Assembly: GCA_003454665.1 (NCBI GenBank)
Contig: DMKB01000050.1
Coordinates: 1-6,353 of the forward strand
Source of the DNA: Nitrospiraceae bacterium
GTDB taxonomy: Bacteria; Nitrospirota; UBA9217
Reading direction: 5' to 3'
DNA length: 6,353 nt
How positions within the stretch are numbered: the stretch's first letter is position 1; the number at the start of each line of letters is the position of its first letter. Below the pieces are notes generated by a model. The model did no database searches, was not told where the DNA came from, and saw only the letters and a program-made list of their open reading frames with translations. Made by a program: the position numbers and the translations under genes. Shown piece after piece: positions 1 through 4,969 of the stretch.

Positions 1-147
1 CTTCCTTCCGGTGTGCTTGCAGAGCAGGTGCACCCGCTCAACAGTTCTCCCCTCTCTGTTTCACCGCTCACCTGGAGCCATTCCGCTTTCGTGTGGACCG
101 TATTACAGTACACCGAAAAGTTCAATACATTAAAGGCAGTTAGCTAA
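1..147 (+). CDS. Glycoside hydrolase family 15 (glucoamylase-like) protein, C-terminal end only
   Basis: Frame 1 is open from the first base to a TAA at 145-147, giving 48 residues with no start inside the window. The peptide contains GVLAEQVHPLNS, then PLSVSPLTWSHSAFVWTVLQ. Bacterial GH15 proteins (glucoamylase, trehalase and related alpha-glucosidases) typically end with such an EQV segment and a P-L-x-W-S-H-(A/S)-x-(F/Y) signature in the last helix of the (alpha/alpha)6 barrel. The family hydrolyses terminal alpha-glucosidic bonds, but the substrate cannot be told from this tail. The catalytic Glu residues lie upstream, outside the window. The gene converges on the peroxidase gene with only 21 bases between the two stop codons, and no terminator hairpin is visible between them. 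The assignment rests on recalled family motifs over a short stretch. Confidence 0.72.
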   Translation, partial: LPSGVLAEQVHPLNSSPLSVSPLTWSHSAFVWTVLQYTEKFNTLKAVS

Positions 148-168
148 ACAGTTGCACCATTCACGCCG

Positions 169-1575
169 TTACCGACTGCCGGGATCATATCCGTCCGAGA
201 GGGTCTGCATGAAGACCACGAGGGCGCGCTCTTCTTCTTCGGTCAACGCGAGCCTGCCCAACTCTTCCTTATTGACATTCATCGGGACCTCCGGCTCCGG
301 CCAGCAGTCTTTTCCCGGCCTGTCCGCAGCGTCACCGCAGCGGGGCAGCAGGTCCCGGGTATTGTAGAAATGCACAATCTCTTCCAGGCTCTTGAAGTAT
401 CCGTTATGGCCGAAGGATTTGTGGAACTCCGGCGCCGGCCGCTTGTCGACGTTCCGGAGTGTGGGAACCTTCATTTTTCCATACTGCTGGCGCGCTGTCT
501 CAGGATCTCCTGATGTGGTCTCGAGAAATCCACCAAGCCCGCGATCGATCCATGTCTTGCCCTCAGGATTAATGCCAGGGGGCATGGCATAGAAGGGATT
601 CATGGTGTTTCTCGGCCCCCCGAGGTTGTCGTAGGTAAAGTCGGTGAATAGGGGAGGTAGGGGTGCACCGTTTTTACTCACTGTCCATTCAACGACATGG
701 CAGGCCGCACAGAACCCTCCCTCGCCGGCCTCGCGGATGCCGTCATTGTCATTTTCGGCAATGAACAGCACCAGACCGGTCCATTCGACAGAGGTAAGAA
801 TATTTCGAGGGTCCAGGTCCGCCTTGTCCCCCCTGCCCTTGGCACAGGCGTCGCGGGAATTTCCTGCCGCTATACAGGCCTTCAGATAGATGTCGTACTT
901 GGAGCTGAAGGGGTTGACTTCAGCGGACCGCTCGAAGGCCGCGATAGCCCTGGCGATGTTGTTGTAAACGGCCCGGGCGTCTTGTGCGCAGTCCAGCGGT
1001 TTATTCCCTTTCGGAAATACTTCATGGAAAAGGGTTGCATAGTCTGCGGCGCGCACTGCTTCGCAGAGGGCCTTTTCGTCGGGCAGGTTTTGTTCCACGG
1101 GATTCAGGAGAGGGCCCTGGGCCTGCTCAGCGAGGGGGTCTCCCAATTGCTTCCCCGTTGCCCGACCATCCCAGAACATGCCGCCGACGTAGACGCCCTC
1201 CTGCTCATCATAGTGCAGGGGAGGACTGTCCCCACCATAGGCGGCAGACGGCGGACGGCGGTTTCCGAAGCGGGTATTCACCGCACCCGGATAGACGGCC
1301 CCCAAGAGGTTGATCTTCGGGTCAGGCCCTGACCAGCCGACGACGGGATTGTGGCAGGTGACGCAGGACTGGCCTGCCGGGGACGACAGGTTGGGATCAA
1401 AGAAGAGCTTCTTGCCCAGGAGTTCAAGGGGCGTAAGATCCGCTGATCCGTCGACAGTCACTCGCTGTTTCCCGGGAATCGCTTCCTGGAGCGTTACCGT
1501 ACAACCACCGGAAAGGAGAGCAAAAAGAAAGAGGACGACAGCCCCCTGGCATATCATACTATTCTTGTTCATCAT
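169..1575 (-). CDS. Di-haem cytochrome c peroxidase / MauG-family lipoprotein
   Basis: The 468-residue product is an exported di-haem protein. A basic-hydrophobic leader ends in the lipobox LSGGC (Cys25), so it is probably lipid-anchored and faces the periplasm. Two c-type haem sites are visible: CVTCH (71-75) and CAACH (289-293). Other family hallmarks are FWDGRA (134-139), GPLLNPVE (154-161), KVPTLRN (369-375) and FGHNGYFKSLEEIVHFYN (388-405). Bacterial CcpA-type enzymes reduce H2O2 to water with electrons from c-type cytochromes, while MauG-type relatives carry out oxidative protein modification. Tyr404 in the HFYN segment falls where CcpA enzymes usually have Met and MauG has Tyr, so the exact reaction is open. 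The start ATG overlaps the TGA of the upstream HNH gene. A purine-rich GAGGGAGAAAA within the end of that gene can serve as ribosome binding site for this ATG or the one directly after it. Length is at the long end for CcpA-type proteins. Confidence 0.9.
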   Translation of the reverse strand: MMNKNSMICQGAVVLFLFALLSGGCTVTLQEAIPGKQRVTVDGSADLTPLELLGKKLFFDPNLSSPAGQSCVTCHNPVVGWSGPDPKINLLGAVYPGAVNTRFGNRRPPSAAYGGDSPPLHYDEQEGVYVGGMFWDGRATGKQLGDPLAEQAQGPLLNPVEQNLPDEKALCEAVRAADYATLFHEVFPKGNKPLDCAQDARAVYNNIARAIAAFERSAEVNPFSSKYDIYLKACIAAGNSRDACAKGRGDKADLDPRNILTSVEWTGLVLFIAENDNDGIREAGEGGFCAACHVVEWTVSKNGAPLPPLFTDFTYDNLGGPRNTMNPFYAMPPGINPEGKTWIDRGLGGFLETTSGDPETARQQYGKMKVPTLRNVDKRPAPEFHKSFGHNGYFKSLEEIVHFYNTRDLLPRCGDAADRPGKDCWPEPEVPMNVNKEELGRLALTEEEERALVVFMQTLSDGYDPGSR

Positions 1576-1919
1576 TTTTTCTCCCTCTCGCTCTCCCTGA
1601 GATACTCTCCGAGCACCCCCCTGCTGTGCTCATCTTCATGGCAGTAGGCGCAGAGATTCTCCCAGTTGGAGCCATCGGGAGGATTGTTTTGATGGTTTCC
1701 GTCTTTATGGTGTACGGTAAGGAGCTGCCGGTTTTTGGCATCGAACTCTCTCCCGCATTTGGCGCAGATCAGGCCGTGGATTTTGAGGGATTGCTCCCGG
1801 TAATCAGAGGGCGCAGCAATTCCCCCTCGTAATTCCCGGATGATATCAGCCGCGGATTTGTCGCTCGCCGGCTGTTGCGGGAAGTGCTTCCGGGGCCGTG
1901 ATCCTTGCCTTCTTACCAA
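1572..1919 (-). CDS. YajD-like HNH nuclease family protein
   Basis: The 115-residue protein from a TTG start carries a compact HNH/treble-clef domain. Visible residues are CAKC (Cys52, Cys55), TVHHKDGNHQNNP (His70, His71, His76 region), GSNWENL (Asn85, Asn88) and CAYCHEDEH (Cys90, Cys93, His94, His98). The pattern closely matches the E. coli YajD family of small HNH proteins. The four Cys would hold a structural zinc, and the HH plus Asn/His would form the metal-dependent nuclease centre. The family's biological role is not well defined. The N-terminal 40 residues are basic and probably disordered. I chose TTG at 1919 because AGGAGGTG (1926-1933) sits 6 bases before it. A GTG at 1928 lies inside that site and would give 118 residues. 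The gene is first in a two-gene transcript and its TGA overlaps the peroxidase ATG. Confidence 0.85.
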   Translation of the reverse strand: MVRRQGSRPRKHFPQQPASDKSAADIIRELRGGIAAPSDYREQSLKIHGLICAKCGREFDAKNRQLLTVHHKDGNHQNNPPDGSNWENLCAYCHEDEHSRGVLGEYLRESEREKK

Positions 1920-1925
1920 AGAACC

Positions 1926-1933
1926 CACCTCCT
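1926..1933 (-). promoter_or_regulatory. Shine-Dalgarno site deciding the HNH gene start
   Basis: On the minus strand these bases read AGGAGGTG, a near-perfect Shine-Dalgarno sequence. It ends 6 bases before a TTG at 1919-1917. The in-frame GTG at 1928-1926 overlaps the site itself and so cannot be served by it. This favours the TTG start. Confidence 0.7.
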
Positions 1934-2026
1934 CAATAATGACGATAAAGGTAAAAGGGGAGCATCAAAAAGCGAATCATGGACGAACGGAAGAAAGGGA
2001 AACGTCGTATTTCGCATTTTCTCTAT

Positions 2027-2040
2027 GAGCGTCCTCGCTC
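2027..2040. repeat. Short inverted repeat at the predicted HNH-operon transcription start
   Basis: GAGCG-TCCT-CGCTC forms a perfect 5-bp stem with a 4-base loop. It lies 7 to 20 bases downstream of the predicted -10 hexamer, so it covers the likely +1 region. It could be an operator half-site pair or a 5' mRNA hairpin. It is short enough to be chance. Confidence 0.35.
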
Positions 2041-2046
2041 TGAAGG

Positions 2047-2075
2047 ATTATAAACCCTTTTCAGAACGGTGTAAA
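2047..2075 (-). promoter_or_regulatory. Sigma-70-type promoter of the HNH-peroxidase operon
   Basis: On the minus strand TTTACA (2070-2075, five of six to the -35 consensus) is followed after exactly 17 bases by TATAAT (2047-2052, perfect -10). Transcription should begin near 2040, leaving a leader of about 120 bases before the HNH start at 1919. The promoter sits downstream of the terminator of the small membrane protein gene, so the operon appears independently transcribed. Confidence 0.7.
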
Positions 2076-2088
2076 ATGTGTTTTTCGG

Positions 2089-2118
2089 TTTTTTTCGGCT
2101 CCGGCACGGGCCAAAAAA
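2089..2118. repeat. Imperfect inverted repeat with T/A outer arms upstream of the HNH-operon promoter
   Basis: A T7 tract (2089-2095) and an A6 tract (2113-2118) flank a GC hairpin. The hairpin is GGC (2097-2099), a bulged T, CCG, loop GCA, then CGG and GCC (2107-2112). The whole can fold as one stem with two single-base bulges. The T tract precedes the stem on either strand, so it is not a normal intrinsic terminator. It lies about 14 bases upstream of the -35 box, where an upstream element or regulator site could sit. A looser CGGTTTTTTT / AAAAAAACCG pair (2086-2095, 2127-2136) overlaps it. Confidence 0.4.
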
Positions 2119-2152
2119 GCAGAAGTAAAAAAACCGGGTTGGGCCATTGACT

Positions 2153-2194
2153 GAAAAAGAAAGGCCCTGGATTTTACGATCAATCCAGGGCCTT
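2153..2194 (-). terminator. Intrinsic terminator of the small membrane protein gene
   Basis: AAGGCCCTGGATT (2161-2173) and AATCCAGGGCCTT (2182-2194) form a perfect 13-bp stem with an 8-base loop. On the minus strand the stem is followed by TCTTTTTC. It starts 26 bases after the TAG of the gene at 2221, which is ideal for rho-independent termination. It also separates that gene from the HNH-peroxidase operon. Confidence 0.88.
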
Positions 2195-2220
2195 GTTGGC
2201 TTCCAAAACGGCAGGCTCTG

Positions 2221-2592
2221 CTACTGCTTGTTTGCTGCCTTGTGTGATGCCTTCTGTGCCTTCCTTTGCTTCCGGCCCCCAAGATAAGCCTCTACCGGCC
2301 TCCACCCGAAGGTTGCAGCCTTTGCAGCCTCATGGGCCAGTCCGCCAAAGAGTTTCTGTGCCAGCATCGTGATTACCGAAGCAATGCCGATGAAGGGAAG
2401 AAATACTGCATAGACCAGGCCGAGAACCGGGGCTGCGAGGAGGATGACAATAGGGTGGCCCTTCAGGTATGTTGCCGTTGCGCTGCCGGGAAGGGTCATC
2501 TCTCTGTCCACGTTCAACCGCTCACCGTTCGAAATGTTCCAGTATGTTCCCTTCTGTACTGTGGCTCCGCCTTTATACGTTATCCCTTTCAT
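2221..2592 (-). CDS. Small membrane protein of unknown function
   Basis: The 123-residue product is not one I can name. Its N-terminal 45 residues are polar and rich in Gly/Thr (KGGATVQKGTYWNISNGERL). A strongly hydrophobic stretch follows at about 47-79 (HPIVILLAAPVLGLVYAVFLP and onward). It is long enough for one long helix or a tight helical hairpin broken at Pro66. Residues 80-105 look amphipathic (LAHEAAKAATFGWRPVEAYL), and the tail is very basic (GRKQRKAQKASHKAANK), so it probably stays in the cytoplasm. There is no signal peptide cleavage site. The ATG is well supported by GGAGGTG 5 bases upstream. The gene has its own promoter and terminator, so it is a single-gene unit between prfC and the HNH operon. 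That strong signal set, rather than homology, is the reason to accept it as real. Confidence 0.82.
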   Translation of the reverse strand: MKGITYKGGATVQKGTYWNISNGERLNVDREMTLPGSATATYLKGHPIVILLAAPVLGLVYAVFLPFIGIASVITMLAQKLFGGLAHEAAKAATFGWRPVEAYLGGRKQRKAQKASHKAANKQ

Positions 2593-2661
2593 AGCACACC
2601 TCCATAATACTGGAATTGAGAATCGGGCCTGTTACGCACTCCGTGTTTTCTCTATAATTCC

Positions 2662-2690
2662 AGCATACCAGGAGGGGCCTGGTTTGACAA
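2662..2690 (-). promoter_or_regulatory. Probable promoter of the small membrane protein gene, with an inverted repeat in its spacer
   Basis: On the minus strand TTGTCA (2685-2690, five of six) is followed after 17 bases by TATGCT (2662-2667, four of six). Transcription would start near 2655, about 63 bases before the ATG. The spacer holds CCAGG-N5-CCTGG (2668-2682), an inverted repeat placed exactly between the two hexamers, as an operator would be. A plus-strand TTGACA (2684-2689) overlaps the -35 but has no good -10 at the right distance. Confidence 0.48.
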
Positions 2691-2697
2691 TTGGAAG

Positions 2698-2749
2698 AAA
2701 TTCCTAGTAATGGGGGAATTTTGTCCTACCGGGGATGGCAATGTATTGC
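2698..2749. repeat. Two small inverted repeats between prfC and the small membrane protein gene
   Basis: AAATTCC (2698-2704) pairs with GGAATTT (2715-2721) across 10 bases, and GCAAT (2738-2742) pairs with ATTGC (2745-2749) across 2 bases. They lie upstream of the small gene's promoter and downstream of the prfC terminator. Either may be a protein-binding site. Neither is long enough to be certain. Confidence 0.3.
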
Positions 2750-2775
2750 AAAAAAAGCAGTACGGTTTTCACTGC
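2750..2775 (-). terminator. Probable intrinsic terminator of prfC
   Basis: On the minus strand GCAGT (2771-2775), a 9-base loop and ACTGC (2757-2761) form a 5-bp stem followed directly by seven T (2750-2756). It lies about 60 bases after the prfC stop. The stem is short for an intrinsic terminator but the T run is good. Confidence 0.5.
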
Positions 2776-2789
2776 GGAAGGCCCTGCCA

Positions 2790-2805
2790 ATGCCCCATGG
2801 GGCAT
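2790..2805. repeat. Perfect 16-bp palindrome downstream of prfC
   Basis: ATGCCCCATGGGGCAT is an exact palindrome with no spacer, 31 bases after the prfC stop codon. The next bases can refold as GGGCATGCCC, giving two alternative structures. It may belong to the 3' end of the prfC mRNA, ahead of the T-tract terminator, or be a dimeric protein site. No adjacent T run makes it a terminator on its own. Confidence 0.55.
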
Positions 2806-2836
2806 GCCCTGCTCTCAACCCCGCGAAAACCCGGTA

Positions 2837-4456
2837 CTATGATCGTACGTTACCTGCCTTGGAATTCTGCATTTTGCGCTTGAACTCTGAGGTGAAGTGA
2901 AAGGTGATCTCCGGGGCGGCCTCGATCATGTTCCTGAGCGTCCACTCCGATTCGGCAAGGAACACGAGATTGCCGTCCTTGTCCACGGCGATGCGGTCCG
3001 CTTTGAACTGGCAGAACTTCTCCATGGCCCCTTCATCGTCCGCCGTGATCCAGCATGCCTTGAAAAGGGCCAAGGGCTCGAACCGGCACGCTGCGTTGTA
3101 CTCGTGCTCCAGGCGGTACTGGAGAACGTCGAACTGCAGGAGGCCCACGGTGCCGACGATCTTCCGGTTTCCCTGCTGCTGGGTGAAGAGTTGTGCCACG
3201 CCTTCGTCGGTCAGCTGGGCGATTCCCTTTGACAGCTGCTTGGATTTGGAGGGGTCCAGGTTCACGAGCACCTTGAACACCTCGGGGGAAAAACTGGGGA
3301 TCCCCTGGAACATGATCTTTTCGCCCTCGGTGAGGGTGTCGCCGATCTTGAAGTGTCCCGTATCGTACAAACCGACGACATCGCCGGGAAATGCCTCGTC
3401 GACGATGCTCTTGCGTGCTCCCATGAAACTCGCCGGGCTGGTGAAGCGGATGTTTTTGTTCATGCGGGTATGAAGGAACATTTTGTTCCGTTCGAATTTG
3501 CCGGAGCAGACCCGCACGAAAGCGATCCGGTCCCGGTGGCGCGGGTCCAGGTTCGCGTGGATCTTGAACACGACGCCGGTGAAGTTTTTCTCGGCGGGAT
3601 CGACCATGCGCTGGTCCGTGGGACGGCTTCCCGGTATGGGCGCTATTTCGGTGAAGGTATCGAGAAGTTCCTTGACGCCGAAGTTATTGACGGCGCTCCC
3701 GAAGAATACCGGCGCCAGGGCGCCGTCGAGATAGTCCTTTACCGCAAAGGGTTCATATGCGCCCTCGATCAATGCGACATCTTCCTTCAGCTGCGCCGCA
3801 TAGTTGTCCAGGTTCCGGTCCAGGACCGGATCATCGAGGTTTTTAACGGCAAGCACCTCATCGGCAACGGTGGTCCCGCCGGGGCGGAACAGGGCGAGGC
3901 TTTTGTTGTAAAGGTTGTACACACCCTGGAAGGACGTGCCCATGCTGATGGGCCAGCTCAGGGGGCGCACCCTGATGCTCAGCGTTGCTTCGAGCTCGTC
4001 GAGAAGCGCAAAAGGATCCTTGCCTTCGCGGTCGAGCTTGTTCACGAAGATGATGACCGGCATCTTGCGCATGCGGCAGACTTCCATAAGCCGCTCGGTC
4101 TGTTCCTCGACGCCCTTGACGCAGTCCACGACGAGGATCACGCTATCCACTGCCGTGAGCGTGCGGTAGGTGTCTTCGGCGAAGTCCTTGTGGCCCGGGG
4201 TGTCGAGGAGGTTGATCTTTAGCCCGCTGTAGTCGAAGCCCATGACCGACGTGGCCACGGAGATGCCGCGCTGGCGCTCGATGTCCATGAAGTCCGACGA
4301 CGTGCTCTTCCTGATCTTGTTCGACTTCACCGCGCCGGCCACCTGGATCGCCCCGCCGAAGAGCAGAAATTTCTCGGTGAGCGTGGTCTTGCCTGCATCG
4401 GGGTGGCTGATGATGGCGAAGGTCCGCCGTTTTTGTATTTCGTCTCTGTAGTCCAT
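2837..4456 (-). CDS. prfC: Peptide chain release factor 3 (RF3)
   Basis: The 539-residue product is a translational GTPase that recycles RF1/RF2 from the ribosome after peptide release, acting in the cytoplasm. G-domain motifs are in order: P-loop SHPDAGKTT (17-25), switch I RQRGIS (61-66), DTPGH (85-89) and NKLD (139-142). RF3-specific stretches include RRTFAIISHPDAGKTT near the N-terminus, SDFMDIERQRGIS, WPI shortly after the G4 motif, TGVVFKIHANLDPRHRDR in domain II and GLLQFDVLQYRL in domain III. The length is close to E. coli RF3 (529). The ATG is fixed by an in-frame TGA 7 codons upstream with no other start between. No canonical Shine-Dalgarno precedes it; the upstream bases are TTGGTATCGGTTC. 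The gene looks monocistronic, with a promoter at 4645-4673 and a leader of about 180 bases. Confidence 0.97.
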   Translation of the reverse strand: MDYRDEIQKRRTFAIISHPDAGKTTLTEKFLLFGGAIQVAGAVKSNKIRKSTSSDFMDIERQRGISVATSVMGFDYSGLKINLLDTPGHKDFAEDTYRTLTAVDSVILVVDCVKGVEEQTERLMEVCRMRKMPVIIFVNKLDREGKDPFALLDELEATLSIRVRPLSWPISMGTSFQGVYNLYNKSLALFRPGGTTVADEVLAVKNLDDPVLDRNLDNYAAQLKEDVALIEGAYEPFAVKDYLDGALAPVFFGSAVNNFGVKELLDTFTEIAPIPGSRPTDQRMVDPAEKNFTGVVFKIHANLDPRHRDRIAFVRVCSGKFERNKMFLHTRMNKNIRFTSPASFMGARKSIVDEAFPGDVVGLYDTGHFKIGDTLTEGEKIMFQGIPSFSPEVFKVLVNLDPSKSKQLSKGIAQLTDEGVAQLFTQQQGNRKIVGTVGLLQFDVLQYRLEHEYNAACRFEPLALFKACWITADDEGAMEKFCQFKADRIAVDKDGNLVFLAESEWTLRNMIEAAPEITFHFTSEFKRKMQNSKAGNVRS

Positions 4457-4479
4457 GAACCGATACCAAGGAATTCAGC

Positions 4480-4551
4480 CGCGAATGGCCTAGAATCAGA
4501 GGCGGCCACTCGTAGCCTAGAATCAGAGGCGGCCACTCGTATACGCGAATG
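4480..4551. repeat. 27-bp perfect tandem duplication flanked by 8-bp direct repeats
   Basis: Two identical, abutting 27-bp units occupy 4488-4514 and 4515-4541. Each begins gcctagaatcagag and ends gccactcgta. CGCGAATG occurs just before the first unit (4480-4487) and again at 4544-4551, two bases after the second, so the pair is bracketed like an insertion with a target duplication. On the minus strand the motif GAGTGGCC recurs every 27 bases, which resembles the repeated subterminal sites of some IS21-family ends. No transposase is present, so that origin is only a guess. The block lies in the predicted prfC leader, 24 bases upstream of the ATG at its nearer edge. Confidence 0.85.
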
Positions 4552-4577
4552 ATAATTAACGTTATGAGCTTGCCGGA

Positions 4578-4596
4578 CATCACCATGCGGGTGATG
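4578..4596. repeat. 7-bp inverted repeat in the prfC leader
   Basis: CATCACC (4578-4584) and GGTGATG (4590-4596) are perfect inverted copies separated by 5 bases. If the prfC transcript begins near 4638, this forms a hairpin about 45 bases into the leader. No T run follows on the minus strand, so it is not a terminator. It could be an RNA structure or a dimeric regulator site. Confidence 0.5.
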
Positions 4597-4644
4597 ACAA
4601 GGACAGCCCGATGATTCGATCTGCTCAATCTGCAAAAGCCCGGT

Positions 4645-4673
4645 AAGATAACAACTGAGAAGGAAAATGTCAA
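4645..4673 (-). promoter_or_regulatory. Sigma-70-type promoter of prfC
   Basis: On the minus strand a perfect TTGACA (4668-4673) is followed after 17 bases by TATCTT (4645-4650, four of six). Transcription would begin near 4638, giving a leader of about 180 bases that contains the hairpin at 4578-4596 and the tandem duplication at 4488-4541. Confidence 0.58.
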
Positions 4674-4682
4674 GCTTTTCAT

Positions 4683-4713
4683 GGTCCGGACTTTCCCGGA
4701 AGAGGTTCGGACC
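4683..4713. repeat. Interrupted inverted repeat just upstream of the prfC promoter
   Basis: GGTCCGGA (4683-4690) pairs with TTCGGACC (4706-4713), eight pairs including one G-T, across 15 bases. It begins 10 bases upstream of the prfC -35 box, a normal place for an activator site. Confidence 0.4.
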
Positions 4714-4910
4714 GAAGAATATCCAACGGAAATACAAGGGGATATCCCTAACCCGCATACAGCGGAATTGAAAATTGGAAATTGAAAAGTACAAATTTAT
4801 AAAAAACGGCAATTCAAAAATCGTCATAGAGACCTCTATTTGTAAGGTTTTTATGACTTTCGACAATATTATCTATCCATTTTGGGTAGAATATGATTCT
4901 TCAGTGACTA
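4714..4910. other. AT-rich divergent intergenic region
   Basis: This stretch separates the prfC and S1-gene promoters and is visibly more AT-rich than the coding regions. It has a near-direct repeat, GGAATTGAAAA (4764-4774) and GGAAATTGAAAA (4777-4788), and a weak inverted pair GTCATA/TATGAC (4823-4828, 4852-4857). The plus-strand frame upstream of the S1 start is open from about 4775, but it lacks a ribosome binding site and its residues do not look like part of the S1 protein. I see no gene here. Confidence 0.6.
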
Positions 4911-4939
4911 TTGACACAGCGGCCCTCATGGTCTATGGT
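4911..4939 (+). promoter_or_regulatory. Sigma-70-type promoter of the S1-domain gene
   Basis: A perfect TTGACA (4911-4916) is followed after 17 bases by TATGGT (4934-4939, four of six). Transcription would begin near 4946, leaving only about 24 bases of leader, which contains the strong Shine-Dalgarno at 4957-4964. This position also excludes start codons upstream of about 4946 for this transcript. Confidence 0.6.
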
Positions 4940-4969
4940 ATCGGCACGAACAAACAGGGAGGTGTGGGT

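Noticed and set aside
697..1332. Plus-strand open frame of 211 codons opposite the peroxidase gene
   Set aside because: It is antisense to the haem-binding and conserved regions of the peroxidase; no ribosome binding site or motif was seen.
1572..1919. HNH gene as a homing endonuclease, restriction enzyme or phage-type nuclease
   Set aside because: The domain order and residues fit the small YajD-type family, and no intron, methylase, phage or toxin-immunity partner lies nearby.
2027..2194. CRISPR-like repeats in the HNH-operon upstream region
   Set aside because: The symmetric elements differ from each other and are not evenly spaced direct repeats; no spacers or cas genes are present.
2061..2282. 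Small basic minus-strand frame of 73 codons
   Set aside because: It overlaps the end of the membrane protein gene and runs through that gene's terminator hairpin, so it is not credible as a gene.
3353..4222. Long plus-strand open frame opposite prfC
   Set aside because: It lies entirely antisense to a conserved RF3 gene and is composed of reverse-complement codons of a GC-rich gene.
4143..4682. Minus-strand frame of 179 codons containing the repeated peptide YEWPPLILG
   Set aside because: It is the prfC leader read in another frame and continues out of frame into prfC; the repeated peptide merely reflects the 27-bp (9-codon) duplication.
4327..4866. Second minus-strand frame across the prfC leader with repeated RVAASDSR
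   Set aside because: It is another shadow of the same duplication overlapping prfC, with no ribosome binding site or recognisable domain.
4775..4969. N-terminal extension of the S1-domain protein by 65 residues from a TTG start
   Set aside because: The predicted promoter at 4911-4939 lies inside it, a strong Shine-Dalgarno marks ATG 4970, and the extra residues are encoded by AT-rich non-coding-looking DNA.
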